64,000 bases of DNA from Lactobacillus gasseri ATCC 33323 = JCM 1131 (GTDB lineage: Bacteria > Bacillota > Bacilli > Lactobacillales > Lactobacillaceae). The notes below the pieces were generated by a model. That model was not told where the DNA came from and made no database searches. It worked only from the letters and a program-made list of their open reading frames with translations. Positions 8,483 through 17,601 of the stretch are shown here, piece after piece. The DNA is taken from NCBI RefSeq assembly GCF_000014425.1, contig NC_008530.1:372001-436000 (forward strand). The letters are read 5' to 3'. Each line of letters begins with the position of its first letter. The stretch's first letter is position 1. The position numbers and the translations under genes are program-made.

Positions 8483-9175
8483 ATGGCAAAGCATGGAAAG
8501 AGATATTTAGAAGCAGCTAAAAAAGTTGATTCAACTAAATTTTATTCAGTAGATGAAGCTATGAAGTTAGCAAAAGAAACTTCATACGCAAACTTTGACG
8601 CAACTATCGAAGTTGCATATAACTTAAGCGTTGACCCAAAGCAAGCAGATCAACAAATTAGAGGTGCATTGGTACTTCCAAACGGTACTGGTAAATCTAA
8701 GAAGGTTGTTGTTTTTGCTGAAGGTCCACAAGCTGACCAAGCTAAAGAAGCAGGTGCTGACGAAGTTGGTTCTGACGATTTAGTAGAAAAAGTTCAAAAC
8801 GGTTACTTAGACTTTGACGTAGTTATTGCTACTCCAATGATGATGGCTAAAGTTGGTCGTTTAGGTCGTATCTTAGGACCTAAGGGCTTAATGCCAAACC
8901 CTAAGACTGGTACTGTTACTATGGACGTTGCTAAAGCTGTTGAAAACCAAAAAGCAGGTCAAGTTGAATACCGTGTTGATAAGCAAGGTTTAATTCACGC
9001 ACCAATCGGTAAGGCTTCATTTGACGCTGATAAGTTAGCACAAAACTTTGATGCATTACGTGATGTTATTCTTCGTGCACGTCCTGCATCAGCTAAGGGT
9101 CAATACATTAAGAGTGTTGCCGTTTCTGCAACCTTTGGCCCTGGTATCCACTTGGATCCATTGAACTTAGACTAA
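8483..9175 (+). CDS. rplA: 50S ribosomal protein L1
   Basis: 230 residues, standard L1 length. Recognisable segments are [19 protein letters not shown], the signature [28 protein letters not shown] and the C-terminal [18 protein letters not shown]1 forms the ribosomal stalk near the E site and represses its own operon in many bacteria. It follows rplK after a 97-base structured spacer and has an optimal CAGGAGG ribosome site. Confidence 0.97.
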   Translation: MAKHGKRYLEAAKKVDSTKFYSVDEAMKLAKETSYANFDATIEVAYNLSVDPKQADQQIRGALVLPNGTGKSKKVVVFAEGPQADQAKEAGADEVGSDDLVEKVQNGYLDFDVVIATPMMMAKVGRLGRILGPKGLMPNPKTGTVTMDVAKAVENQKAGQVEYRVDKQGLIHAPIGKASFDADKLAQNFDALRDVILRARPASAKGQYIKSVAVSATFGPGIHLDPLNLD

Positions 9176-9200
9176 TTAATAGTTATTTAATTAAGCAAAA

Positions 9201-9229
9201 AGACTTCACATTGGTGAAGTCTTTTTTTG
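9201..9229 (+). terminator. Terminator of rplK-rplA
   Basis: Perfect stem AGACTTCAC/GTGAAGTCT with a 4-nt loop and seven T. Confidence 0.92.
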
Positions 9230-9305
9230 TACTAAGGTTGAAAGTACAATTAGATTTTAGTTAGAATTAAACAATACGCTATTTTTAGAACAGGAGGTGA
9301 AGGAA

Positions 9306-9950
9306 GTGCTAAATTATATTTTTAGTATTTTACCTTCATTGTTTTCCGGTGCTTGGTTAACTATCGAAATCTTTTTTTGGACAACTGTAGTCTCTATCCC
9401 ATTAGGCTTATTAGTCGCTTTTGGCTTACATTCAAATTTAAAGCTGGTTAAGGCTATTTTGAAATTTTATGTATGGATCATTCGTGGTACGCCACTTTTA
9501 CTGCAATTGATTTTTATTTTTTATGGCTTGCCAACTGTCGGAATAGTCTTTCCGAGATATGAAGCTGCTTTGGTTGCATTTATTATTAACTATGCAGCTT
9601 ACTTTGCAGAAATTTTTCGGGGAGGTTTACAAGCTGTTCCAGTTGGACAATTTGAAGCTGCACAAGTACTGGGGTTAAGTCGCTGGCAAACTATTAATCG
9701 AATTGTTCGACCGCAAGTTGTTAAAATTGTTCTTCCTTCGATTGGAAATGAATTAATTAATTTGGTCAAGGATTCCAGTTTAGTTTATGTAATTGGCTTG
9801 GGCGATTTACTTCGTGCTGGAAATGTGGCAACGGCTCGTGATGTATCTTTAGTTCCACTTGTCTTAGTGGGATGTGTGTATTTGGCAATGACAGCTGTTT
9901 TGACAGCTTTATTACGAGTAGTGGAGAAGAAGAGCAATGTCTGGAAATAA
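9306..9950 (+). CDS. Amino-acid ABC transporter permease
   Basis: 214 residues of the HisM/GlnP family of polar amino-acid permeases, with about five membrane helices and the EAA-loop segment EAAQVLGLSRWQTINRIVRPQVVKIVLPSIGNE that contacts the ATPase. I place the start at GTG 9306 because the ribosome site AGGAGG (9292-9297) overlaps the earlier in-frame GTG at 9297. First gene of a three-gene importer whose genes overlap (14 and 4 bases), implying translational coupling. The amino acid imported cannot be deduced. Confidence 0.88.
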   Translation: MLNYIFSILPSLFSGAWLTIEIFFWTTVVSIPLGLLVAFGLHSNLKLVKAILKFYVWIIRGTPLLLQLIFIFYGLPTVGIVFPRYEAALVAFIINYAAYFAEIFRGGLQAVPVGQFEAAQVLGLSRWQTINRIVRPQVVKIVLPSIGNELINLVKDSSLVYVIGLGDLLRAGNVATARDVSLVPLVLVGCVYLAMTAVLTALLRVVEKKSNVWK

Positions 9951-10584
9951 AGTCTTAGAACTCAAAAATATCAGTAAAAGTTTTGGTACAAGAAAGATCA
10001 TTGATAAGTTGAACTTGTCACTTGATCAAGGTGATATCCTAAGTATTATTGGACCATCAGGTGCAGGTAAGACAACATTATTACGTTTAATTGCCGGTCT
10101 TGAAAGTGCAGATAGTGGAAAATTTATCCACAATGGAAAAGAATTTGATCCAACTGATCGTAATAATCATTTGTTAGGGATGGTTTTTCAAGATTATAAT
10201 TTATTCCCTAATCTTTCAGTGATGGATAATATTACTTTAGCTCCAATTATGGTGAATAAGATGAGTAAGGCAGATGCGGAAAAGGTGGCAGAACCTGTTT
10301 TAAAGCAGTTAGATTTGGAAAAGTTTAAGAATTTGTATCCTTACCAGTTATCAGGTGGTCAAAAGCAACGTGTGGCAATTGCTAGAGCACTGCAAATGAA
10401 ACCAGAAATTTTGTGTTATGATGAACCGACTTCAGCTTTAGATCCCGAATTGGTAGGAAAGGTAAAAGAAATTTTCTTAAAGCTTAAGCAAACTGGAATG
10501 ACGCAAGTTGTTATTACGCATGACCATCAATTTGGAAAAGCCGTTGCTGATAAAATATTAAAAGTTGAGCCAATAGAAAAATGA
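9937..10584 (+). CDS. Amino-acid ABC transporter ATP-binding protein
   Basis: 215 residues with Walker A GPSGAGKTT (residues 39-47), Q-loop VFQDYNLFPNLSV, signature LSGGQKQR, Walker B ILCYDEPTSALD and the switch histidine in VVITHDH. It belongs to the polar amino-acid uptake (GlnQ/HisP) group and energises the permease encoded just upstream, with which it overlaps by 14 bases. Confidence 0.92.
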   Translation: MSGNKVLELKNISKSFGTRKIIDKLNLSLDQGDILSIIGPSGAGKTTLLRLIAGLESADSGKFIHNGKEFDPTDRNNHLLGMVFQDYNLFPNLSVMDNITLAPIMVNKMSKADAEKVAEPVLKQLDLEKFKNLYPYQLSGGQKQRVAIARALQMKPEILCYDEPTSALDPELVGKVKEIFLKLKQTGMTQVVITHDHQFGKAVADKILKVEPIEK

Positions 10585-11372
10585 TGAAAAAAATAATAAA
10601 ACTTCTCGGCCTACTGATTATTGTAATTACTTCTGTTGGATTGGCAGGCTGCCAAAGACAAGCAAGCTCTTGGCAGAAAATTAAAGAGCGTGGAACTCTA
10701 GTAATTGGTGTGGATGATAGTTTTGTACCAATGGATTTTCGTCAAAAAAATGGTAAGCTAGTGGGCTTTGATGTTGACTTAGCAACAGCCGTCTGCAAGG
10801 AAATTGGTTTAAAACCTGATTTTCAAACTATCGACTGGTCGATGAAAGAAACCGAATTACGTAATGGAACAATTGATGTCATTTGGAATGGGTATACTAA
10901 AACTAAAGCTCGAGCAAAAAAAGTAGCTTTTTCACGACCTTACCTTGAAAACGATCAAATTTTAGTAACGCGTAAAAAAGAACAGATCAATAATTATTGC
11001 CAAATGAAAGGTAGGATTCTCGGAGTACAAACAGGATCGTCTGGTGCCGATGACTTGGATAATTATCCTAATGTTCTAAAAAAGCGGGTTAAAAGCACGG
11101 TTTTATATGATACTTATAACAATGCCTTCATCGATTTAAAAGCTGGCAGAATCGACGGTTTATTGATCGATGGGGTATATGCAAACTATTACTTAGCTCA
11201 TAGCAAGTACCAAAAAGAATTTAAAAAAGAAAAACTACCATATCCAAGCGAAAAATTTTCAGTAGGAATCAATAAGAAAGATCAAATTTTGAAAGATAAG
11301 ATTAATCAAGCGCTTGATCATTTAGAAAAGACTGGCGAGTTAGAAAAGATAAAACAAAAATGGTTTAATTAA
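10581..11372 (+). CDS. Amino-acid ABC transporter substrate-binding lipoprotein
   Basis: 263 residues. The N-terminus MMKKIIKLLGLLIIVITSVGLAGC is a lipoprotein signal with lipobox LAGC, so the mature protein is membrane-anchored outside the cell. The rest is a type-3 periplasmic-binding fold (GTLVIGVDDSFVPMDFRQKNGKLVGFDVDLATAV ... DVIWNGYTKTKARAKKVAFSRPYL ... GVQTGSSGADDL). It overlaps the ATPase stop by four bases (ATGA) and completes the importer. Confidence 0.92.
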   Translation: MMKKIIKLLGLLIIVITSVGLAGCQRQASSWQKIKERGTLVIGVDDSFVPMDFRQKNGKLVGFDVDLATAVCKEIGLKPDFQTIDWSMKETELRNGTIDVIWNGYTKTKARAKKVAFSRPYLENDQILVTRKKEQINNYCQMKGRILGVQTGSSGADDLDNYPNVLKKRVKSTVLYDTYNNAFIDLKAGRIDGLLIDGVYANYYLAHSKYQKEFKKEKLPYPSEKFSVGINKKDQILKDKINQALDHLEKTGELEKIKQKWFN

Positions 11373-11381
11373 AAAAAGCTA

Positions 11382-11410
11382 TTGACGACTAATCTAATTT
11401 AAGGTAATAT
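11382..11410 (+). promoter_or_regulatory. Promoter of rplJ-rplL
   Basis: -35 TTGACG (11382-11387), exact 17-nt spacer, -10 TAATAT (11405-11410). Confidence 0.75.
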
Positions 11411-11417
11411 ATTGTAC

Positions 11418-11545
11418 AGTAAATTCTACCTAAGACTCGGGTGGCTAACGTGCCTTAATATCCCGCCGAGGCCAGAAAAACTAAGAGTTTTATAACTCCA
11501 TGTCTTTTTGGCATGGAGTTTTTATTTCGGCTGATAGAATTTATC
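11418..11545 (+). promoter_or_regulatory. L10 ribosomal-protein leader
   Basis: The leader contains CTCGGGTGGCTAACGTGCC, TATCCCGCCGAGGCC and a terminator-like hairpin AACTCCATG/CATGGAGTT followed by T residues, the usual layout of the Firmicute L10 leader ahead of rplJ-rplL. L10 (with L12) binds it and limits transcription into the operon. Confidence 0.8.
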
Positions 11546-11571
11546 TTAAAGTAAATTTGGAGGTGAATTCG

Positions 11572-12072
11572 TTGAGTAAAGCAATCATTGCTAAAAAAGA
11601 AAAGCTTGTTGATGACTTTGCAGCAGAACTTAAGGAAGCTAAAGCTATCTTAGTAATTGACTACTTAGGTTTAACTGTTGAAGAAGTAACTAACTTACGT
11701 AAGGATTTACGTGATTCTAACGTTAAGATGAAAGTTATCAAGAATACTTACTTAAAGCGTGCTGCTGAAAAGGCTGGTATCGAAGGTTTAGACGATACTT
11801 TTGTTGGTCCTACTGCTGTTGTTTACACTGCTGATGCAGATGACATTACTGAACCAGCTCGTATTGTTTCTAAATACGAAGATGATATCGACGCATTATC
11901 AATTAAAGGTGGTATGCTCGAAGGTAAGGTTGCCAGCCAAGAAGAAATCAAGAAACTTGCAGCTATTCCAGGTCGCGAAGGTTTACTTTCAATGCTTGTA
12001 TCTGTATTACAAGCTCCAGTTCGCAACTTTGCATATGCTGTTAAGGCTGTCGCTGATTCAAAAGACGAATAA
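11572..12072 (+). CDS. rplJ: 50S ribosomal protein L10
   Basis: 166 residues starting from TTG at 11572, eight bases or so after TTGGAGGTG. The earlier in-frame ATG at 11500 lies inside the leader hairpin and is rejected. Conserved stretches are SKAIIAKKEKLVDDFAAELKEAKAILVIDYLGLTV, NTYLKRAAEKAG, GPTAVVY and the C-terminal helix REGLLSMLVSVLQAPVRNFAYAVKAV that carries L7/L12 dimers. It forms the base of the ribosomal stalk. Confidence 0.96.
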   Translation: MSKAIIAKKEKLVDDFAAELKEAKAILVIDYLGLTVEEVTNLRKDLRDSNVKMKVIKNTYLKRAAEKAGIEGLDDTFVGPTAVVYTADADDITEPARIVSKYEDDIDALSIKGGMLEGKVASQEEIKKLAAIPGREGLLSMLVSVLQAPVRNFAYAVKAVADSKDE

Positions 12073-12115
12073 TTATAGTAAATTTACACATATCTAATTT
12101 CGGAGGAAACTTATA

Positions 12116-12478
12116 ATGGCTTTAGATACTGAAAAGATTATTGAAGATTTAAAAGGTGCTTCAATCCTTGAATTAAACGACTTAGTAAAGGCTATTGAAG
12201 ACGAATTTGGTGTTTCAGCTGCTGCTCCAGTTGCTGCTGCAGGTGCTGCAGGCGCAGGTGCAGAAAAGACTGAATTTGACGTTGAATTGACTGATGTTGG
12301 TCAAGAAAAAGTTAAGGTTATCAAGGTTGTTCGTGACATCACTGGTCTTGGCCTTAAGGATTCTAAGGACCTTGTTGATGGTGCTCCTAAGAACGTTAAG
12401 GAAGGCGTTTCTGAAGACGAAGCTAACGACATCAAAGCTAAGCTTGAAGAAGTTGGCGCAACTGTTACTGTTAAGTAA
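12116..12478 (+). CDS. rplL: 50S ribosomal protein L7/L12
   Basis: 120 residues: N-terminal dimerisation domain ([31 protein letters not shown]), an alanine/glycine-rich hinge (residues about 38-52), and the C-terminal factor-binding domain ([40 protein letters not shown]). It is the multi-copy stalk protein that recruits translation GTPases. It follows rplJ with a good CGGAGGAA ribosome site. Confidence 0.97.
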   Translation: MALDTEKIIEDLKGASILELNDLVKAIEDEFGVSAAAPVAAAGAAGAGAEKTEFDVELTDVGQEKVKVIKVVRDITGLGLKDSKDLVDGAPKNVKEGVSEDEANDIKAKLEEVGATVTVK

Positions 12479-12503
12479 TAAGGTCTTAACTGAACACACT
12501 ATT

Positions 12504-12542
12504 AAAAATGAGGACTCTATTTTACGGAGTCCTCATTTTTGT
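12504..12542 (+). terminator. Terminator of rplJ-rplL
   Basis: Stem AAAATGAGGACTC/GAGTCCTCATTTT, short loop, followed by T residues. Confidence 0.9.
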
Positions 12543-12555
12543 TTACAATAAAATT

Positions 12556-13386
12556 ATGCTTAAGAAAAATTTTTATAAATGGTTTAAGGCTACTTTAGCT
12601 ATCGTTTCAATTGTACTAATCGTTTTAGACTTTGCAGCCATAATTGATATTAATGGCACCAATAGTAAGTGGTTTTGGCTTAACAATATTATTTTAATTA
12701 TTTTAGCAATTGATTATTTTTATAGGCTATATCTTGCTAAAGATAGGCGGGCTTTTTTTAGAAATAATATTTTTGAATTAGTGGCAATTATTCCAGTGGG
12801 AATTGCTTTTAACTGGATGAAATTTGCACAATTGGGAGATATTGGTCTATATTTTAGACTTTTGCGTTTAATTCGCTTGGCCGGATTAGTGGGGATGCTG
12901 AAAGATATTCTGCACACTCATGGCATTTTATACGTAATATATTTTAGTATTGCATTTTTAATGTTGGGATCAGTTGCAATTTCAATTACTGAACATGTTT
13001 CACTTGATCAAGCATTTTGGTGGGCGATTACTACTGCAAGTACGGTTGGTTATGGTGATATTTCACGACATACAATTTCTCCGCAATCTTTACTGGGAAA
13101 ATTAGTGATTTTGGCAATGATCTTGATTGGAGTAGGAGTGATGGGGATCGTTACTAGTTCTCTTACTGCCTATTTGATGAGGAGAAATGAAGGAAAAGTC
13201 AGCATTAAAGATAAAGATGCAGAATTAACCTTAATTTTAGATAAATTAGACCGGTTAGAGCAGCAAAATAAGCTGCTAGCTGAACAAAATCAAAATTTAC
13301 AAAAACAAATCCAAGAATTAAAGGATACTCATACACCTAGTGAATGGAACAAGTTTAAAGATTGGATCGAAAAAAAGAAAAGATAA
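12556..13386 (+). CDS. Voltage-gated-type potassium channel
   Basis: 276 residues with six membrane segments and the potassium selectivity filter TASTVGYGD in the pore loop between the last two. The S4-like helix carries regularly spaced arginines (FRLLRLIRLAGL). The C-terminus (about residues 225-265) is a predicted coiled coil rich in Glu, Gln and Leu (LDKLDRLEQQNKLLAEQNQNLQKQ). The ATG at 12556 is chosen; the longer in-frame start at 12508 lies inside the rplL terminator. Likely a Kv-type homotetramer; the trigger is unknown. Confidence 0.88.
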   Translation: MLKKNFYKWFKATLAIVSIVLIVLDFAAIIDINGTNSKWFWLNNIILIILAIDYFYRLYLAKDRRAFFRNNIFELVAIIPVGIAFNWMKFAQLGDIGLYFRLLRLIRLAGLVGMLKDILHTHGILYVIYFSIAFLMLGSVAISITEHVSLDQAFWWAITTASTVGYGDISRHTISPQSLLGKLVILAMILIGVGVMGIVTSSLTAYLMRRNEGKVSIKDKDAELTLILDKLDRLEQQNKLLAEQNQNLQKQIQELKDTHTPSEWNKFKDWIEKKKR

Positions 13387-13387
13387 A

Positions 13388-13430
13388 AATTAAAGCGTAA
13401 ATTCAAAAAGATGAATTTACGCTTTTTTAC
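13388..13430. terminator. Bidirectional terminator between converging genes
   Basis: AAAGCGTAAATTC and GAATTTACGCTTT flank a short loop with T runs in both directions. Confidence 0.85.
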
Positions 13431-13651
13431 ATAGTTAAATAAAAATGTAAAATGATCATAAATAAAAGATAACAACCAGCAAGGATAATAATAACCCAAC
13501 CAGCAGTCAGCCAAAACCTAGCCCAAGTTTGACTATTAGTTGAAAGAACACGACCAAAGACAGCTTGGTTGCCCTTTATTCTGAATCCCATCCATAGACA
13601 GAAAATTCCGACAATAATTGCTAAAATAAATATAGGAATAGAAACTAACAT
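13427..13651 (-). CDS. Small two-span membrane protein, unknown
   Basis: 74 residues with two hydrophobic segments (about 3-22 and 48-72) separated by a short basic loop (GFRIKGNQAVFGRVLSTNSQTWAR). The ATG is preceded on the minus strand by AAGGGAGAGA, a credible ribosome site. No family was recognised. Convergent with the potassium channel gene and sharing its terminator. Confidence 0.6.
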   Translation of the reverse strand: MLVSIPIFILAIIVGIFCLWMGFRIKGNQAVFGRVLSTNSQTWARFWLTAGWVIIILAGCYLLFMIILHFYLTM

Positions 13652-13756
13652 TCTATCTCTCCCTTTCTGTAATCATTCTAATTATAAAGCTTTGTAGAAA
13701 AAAGCAAAGTAGAATTGATAAACTATAAGATAGAAATTAAAGAAGCGAGAATAATT

Positions 13757-14368
13757 ATGACAAAAAAGAATCAAATGTATTTTGCGGCTAATCCAGATGC
13801 TAAGCATGATGAACATTTAGTTGATTATCATATTGATGATATTGATTTGAAATTTACAACTGATGCAGGCGTATTTTCAAAATTAAGAATTGACTATGGT
13901 TCTGGTGTGTTAATTAAAACCATGAAAGAACTAACTTTTCCAGAAGCTGGAATTTTAGACGTTGGAACAGGTTATGGTCCAATGGGGCTATTTGCAGCTA
14001 AATTTTGGCCAGATCAAGAAGTTGATATGGTAGATGTAAATGAGCGTGCGATAGATTTAGCCAAAAGAAATGCACAATTTAATCACATTGATAATGTAAA
14101 TATTTATGAATCAAATATTTATGAACAGGTGGATAACAAGTATGGACTCATAATTACTAATCCACCAATTCGGGCTGGAAAGAAAGTAGTCGACCAAATT
14201 TTATCTGAAGCTAAAGAGCATTTAGTGGAAAATGGAATTTTGCTAGTCGTCATTCAGAAAAAACAAGGGGCCCCAAGTGCAAAGAAGTTAATGACAAAAG
14301 TATACGGAAACTGTGAAATTCTAGCTCGGGATAAGGGATATTACATTTTAATGAGCAAAAATAATTAA
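13757..14368 (+). CDS. Class I SAM-dependent methyltransferase, RsmC-like
   Basis: 203 residues from ATG 13757. The fold is shown by motif I GILDVGTGYGPMG, the acidic residue in VDMVDVNERAIDLAKRNA, and the catalytic motif IITNPPIRAGK, which is the NPP signature of N-guanine/adenine methyltransferases. It resembles the RsmC (16S rRNA G1207) half of the MTS domain, and in Firmicutes this protein often lies upstream of tadA, as here. The exact target base is not proven. Confidence 0.85.
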   Translation: MTKKNQMYFAANPDAKHDEHLVDYHIDDIDLKFTTDAGVFSKLRIDYGSGVLIKTMKELTFPEAGILDVGTGYGPMGLFAAKFWPDQEVDMVDVNERAIDLAKRNAQFNHIDNVNIYESNIYEQVDNKYGLIITNPPIRAGKKVVDQILSEAKEHLVENGILLVVIQKKQGAPSAKKLMTKVYGNCEILARDKGYYILMSKNN

Positions 14369-14444
14369 AAAGATAACGATAATGGTTTATAATGAAAGCG
14401 AATACAAAGTGATAAAGATAATGCTTTGAAAGAAGTGAATCATT

Positions 14445-14627
14445 ATGAAACTATTGATTAATATTATTTTAGTCTTAATTGTTTTGGCTGGGTTTGGTGG
14501 AATGATTTATTTATCAGTTAATGGTAATAGGTTCCTTGGAGCAGCTGGTTTAGCAATGCTTTATTTTGTCGGATCAATTGGCTATTTCGTTAACTGCTAT
14601 ACGATTAAAAAACGTGGCCGGATTTAA
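14445..14627 (+). CDS. Small two-span membrane protein, unknown
   Basis: 60 residues: two hydrophobic helices (about 3-24 and 30-50) and a basic tail KKRGRI. The ATG follows AAAGAAGTGA. It lies between the methyltransferase and tadA. I do not recognise a family; codon use and the ribosome site suggest it is real. Confidence 0.6.
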   Translation: MKLLINIILVLIVLAGFGGMIYLSVNGNRFLGAAGLAMLYFVGSIGYFVNCYTIKKRGRI

Positions 14628-14789
14628 TAGAAGAGGTCTAAAAGATCTTTTTTATTTTTACTTTTTATACTATACATGAATATGTTTAATGATGAACTTC
14701 TTTAAGTCAGCCAGTTAATTTAACTGGCTTTTTCGATTACAATAATAAGGAGCAATAAAGAATTATAGGAAAGATATTGAATAAAGGGT

Positions 14790-15272
14790 ATGTTTGAAAA
14801 AAAAGATAAGGAAAAATACATGCAGCTAGCTTTTGCACAGGCCAAAAAAGCTGAAGATCAAGGAGAAGTGCCGATTGGTGCAATTGTTGTGGATAAAGAT
14901 GGAAATGTAATTGGAGAAGGTTACAACAGACGTGAGCTTGATGAGGATGCAACGCAGCATGCTGAAATGATTGCAATTAGACAAGCTTGTCAAAATCTAG
15001 GTTCATGGCGCTTGGTAGATTGCAGTTTATTCATTACGCTTGAACCATGTCCGATGTGCAGCGGTGCAATTATTAACTCACGGCTAGCTGAAGTGTATTA
15101 TGGCGCTTTTGACCCCAAGGCTGGAGCAGCTGGAAGTGTAATTGATCTATTCAAGGTGGAAAAATTTAATCATCATCCTAAAGTTTTTGGTGGCTTATTT
15201 AAAGATCAAGCGGCACAGATGCTAAAAGACTTTTTCCGCGAAATTAGGCGTAAACAAAAGCAAGATAAATAG
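14790..15272 (+). CDS. tadA: tRNA-specific adenosine deaminase
   Basis: 160 residues of the CDA-fold deaminase that converts the wobble adenosine of tRNA-Arg(ACG) to inosine. The zinc site and catalytic glutamate are H57-A-E59 and PCPMC (Cys87 and Cys90). The start at 14790 gives the usual N-terminal DKEKYMQLAFAQAKKAEDQGEVPIGA; the internal ATG at 14820 has a better ribosome spacing and is the alternative. The SRP RNA and dnaX follow, the standard Firmicute order. Confidence 0.95.
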   Translation: MFEKKDKEKYMQLAFAQAKKAEDQGEVPIGAIVVDKDGNVIGEGYNRRELDEDATQHAEMIAIRQACQNLGSWRLVDCSLFITLEPCPMCSGAIINSRLAEVYYGAFDPKAGAAGSVIDLFKVEKFNHHPKVFGGLFKDQAAQMLKDFFREIRRKQKQDK

Positions 15273-15305
15273 TGGAAAAAATAATTAAAATACTGTATTA
15301 TAGTT

Positions 15306-15386
15306 TGTGGGCAATGTCCGACCTCCAAATTGTGTCAGGACCGGAAGGTAGCAGCACTAAGGTTGCTTGGACATGTGCCTTTTTTT
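15306..15386 (+). ncRNA. ffs: Signal recognition particle RNA, small bacterial (4.5S-like) form
   Basis: About 75-80 nt folding into one long hairpin: GGGCAATGTCC pairs with GGACATGTGCC at the base, and the apex has the SRP54-binding core GTGTCAGGACCGGAAGGTAGCAGCAC with the GGAA tetraloop. A T run after GTGCC terminates it. The RNA partners Ffh for co-translational targeting. Position between tadA and dnaX is typical. Confidence 0.95.
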
Positions 15387-15399
15387 GAGAAATTAAACA

Positions 15400-15431
15400 G
15401 CTCTTAGCTCGTTTGAGCTAGGAGTTTTTTT
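15400..15431 (+). terminator. Second terminator hairpin between SRP RNA and dnaX
   Basis: CTCTTAGCTC/GAGCTAGGAG with a GTTT loop and seven T, ending 18 bases before the dnaX start. Confidence 0.75.
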
Positions 15432-15448
15432 GATAAAGGAAGTGCAAA

Positions 15449-17257
15449 ATGGCTTATCAAGCGCTATATCGTAAATGGCGTCCTAGAACTTTCGATGGGG
15501 TTGTAGGTCAAACAGCGATTACTGATACATTAAAAAATGCAATCAAGCGTGGCAAGATATCACATGCTTTTTTGTTTGCGGGACCACGTGGTACTGGTAA
15601 AACATCATGTGCGAAAATTTTTGCCAAGGCCTTAAATTGTACTAATTTGCAAGATGGTGAGCCATGTAACGAGTGTGAGAACTGTCTTGCGGCAGATAAA
15701 GGGACGATGAATGATATTATCGAAATCGATGCAGCATCAAACAACGGTGTTGATGAGATTCGTGATATCCGCGATAAGGTAAAATATGCCCCCACCCAGG
15801 GAAAATATAAAGTTTATATTATCGACGAGGTTCATATGCTTTCAATGGGTGCCTTTAATGCCTTGCTTAAGACACTAGAGGAGCCACCTGAGCATGTGGT
15901 ATTTATTTTAGCTACAACTGAATTACAAAAAGTCCCAGCAACTATTATTTCAAGAACGCAACGCTATAATTTTAAGCGGATTGATCAGCATGATTTGATT
16001 GCTCGCATGACTTACATTCTTGGTCAAGAAAAGATCGACTTTGAAGAAAAGGCACTTGAAGTAATTGCTCAAGTAGCTGATGGTGGAATGCGGGACAGTT
16101 TAAGTATCTTGGATCAAATTTTATCCTATGATCAGGATAAGGTTAAGTATGACGATGCCTTAAAAATTACTGGTTATGCTGCTCAAGAAAAGATTGAGCA
16201 AGTCTTACTAGACTTACTTAAGGGCCAAACGTCAGAAGCATTCGAGATAGTTCATAATTTACTTCAAGACGGTGCATCAACTAAGAATATTTTAGATGAA
16301 CTAATTAGCTTGACTGTAAAAGGGATGCTGGTTGTTAAGAGCAATAAAGAAGCAACTTTTTTAACTAAAGATTATGTAACTGAATTAGCTAAAATTCCAG
16401 AAGAAAAGTTTTATAATTTAGTTCAAGCAGCCAATACTGCTTTAAATGATTTGCGCTACACTAATCAGCAACAAATTCCACTTGATGTGTTTGTGGTTCA
16501 AGTTACGCAAGCAGCAGGTGAAAAAGCACCAGTAGAACAAGGCGATGCAGTTTCTTCAGCTGTTGTTCAAAAATTAAAAAGTGAAATAGATAGTTTGAGT
16601 AAACAAGTTGCTGAATTGAAAAATAGACCTGTTCAAGCAACTCGCAGAATTAGCTCTGACTTTTCTGGAACCATTAAGACAGAAACTAATTCTCATCCTA
16701 AAAAAGTTGTTGATCAAGCAGCTGATACTGAGCAAAAGCCTAAGAGAAGAAAAGCTAGCGCTAATAACCAGGCAGCGCAAGAAAATAATCGTCGTCAAGT
16801 CTATCATGTACTTGAAAATGCAACTAAAGAAGATTTAAATACAGTCAAAGATATTTGGCCAGACTTATTGTCTACTTTGAAGGTATCTCAAAGAGCCGTC
16901 ATGGAAGTTTTGAATCCTGTAGCTGCAAGTCATGAGCAAATTGTTTTAAAATGTAAATATGAATTATGGTTTGAACGAGCAAATCAAGATGGGGATCTAA
17001 TTTCTCAACTTGAAACTGAGATTGCCAAATTAACAAAGCATAATTATAGTATTGTTTTAGTTGCAGATTCTTCATGGTTAAAAGTACGGCATGATTTTGT
17101 GGCAAGTCATAAGGAAGAATTACTTGCTAAGAAATTTCAAAAAATAGAAAAATCTGAACAAGAAGCAAATGAAAACCAGGTAGATCCTCAAGCTAAAAAG
17201 GAAGTCATTGATAAGGCAAAAGAACTTTTTGGCGATCTAGCACAGATTAAAGATTAA
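15449..17257 (+). CDS. dnaX: DNA polymerase III subunits gamma/tau
   Basis: 602 residues. Walker A GPRGTGKTS, four zinc-binding cysteines (CTNLQDGEPCNECENC), Walker B YIIDEVHMLS, the SRC-like ISRTQRYNF and the clamp-loader lid domain are all present in the first 370 residues; the rest is the tau extension with a charged linker (about 380-450) and C-terminal polymerase/helicase-binding region. It is the ATPase of the sliding-clamp loader. First gene of a tightly packed block with ybaB, recR and yaaL. Confidence 0.96.
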   Translation: MAYQALYRKWRPRTFDGVVGQTAITDTLKNAIKRGKISHAFLFAGPRGTGKTSCAKIFAKALNCTNLQDGEPCNECENCLAADKGTMNDIIEIDAASNNGVDEIRDIRDKVKYAPTQGKYKVYIIDEVHMLSMGAFNALLKTLEEPPEHVVFILATTELQKVPATIISRTQRYNFKRIDQHDLIARMTYILGQEKIDFEEKALEVIAQVADGGMRDSLSILDQILSYDQDKVKYDDALKITGYAAQEKIEQVLLDLLKGQTSEAFEIVHNLLQDGASTKNILDELISLTVKGMLVVKSNKEATFLTKDYVTELAKIPEEKFYNLVQAANTALNDLRYTNQQQIPLDVFVVQVTQAAGEKAPVEQGDAVSSAVVQKLKSEIDSLSKQVAELKNRPVQATRRISSDFSGTIKTETNSHPKKVVDQAADTEQKPKRRKASANNQAAQENNRRQVYHVLENATKEDLNTVKDIWPDLLSTLKVSQRAVMEVLNPVAASHEQIVLKCKYELWFERANQDGDLISQLETEIAKLTKHNYSIVLVADSSWLKVRHDFVASHKEELLAKKFQKIEKSEQEANENQVDPQAKKEVIDKAKELFGDLAQIKD

Positions 17258-17269
17258 GGAGAGAAAAAA

Positions 17270-17599
17270 ATGAGTAGAAGACCTAATTTTGGCGGTATGG
17301 GCATGGGCAACATGCAAGGTTTAATTAAGCAAGCTAAAAAGATGCAACAACAAATGGAAGCTGAACAAGCAAATTTAGCTACTCAAGAATTCGTTGGTAA
17401 ATCTGCTGACGATATGGTAGTAGCAACTTTTAGCGGCGACCGTCAATTAAAAGACTTAAAGATTGATAAGGAAGCAATTGATCCAGACGATCCAGATATG
17501 CTTCAAGATTTAGTTATTGATGCTGTTAATAAAGGAATTAAGGCAGTTGATGATGCTACTCAAGCATCAATGGGAAAATACACTAAAGGTTTGATGTAA
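17270..17599 (+). CDS. Nucleoid-associated protein, YbaB/EbfC family
   Basis: 109 residues: glycine/methionine-rich start ([35 protein letters not shown]), then the compact DNA-binding fold with [19 protein letters not shown]. Members dimerise and bind DNA. The gene sits 12 bases after dnaX and 2 before recR, the almost universal dnaX-ybaB-recR arrangement, after an AAGGAGAG ribosome site. Confidence 0.94.
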
Positions 17600-17601
17600 T
17601 T

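Noticed and set aside
11500-11571. 24-residue N-terminal extension of L10
   Set aside because: It falls in the L10 leader terminator; the real start is TTG 11572 after GGAGGTG.
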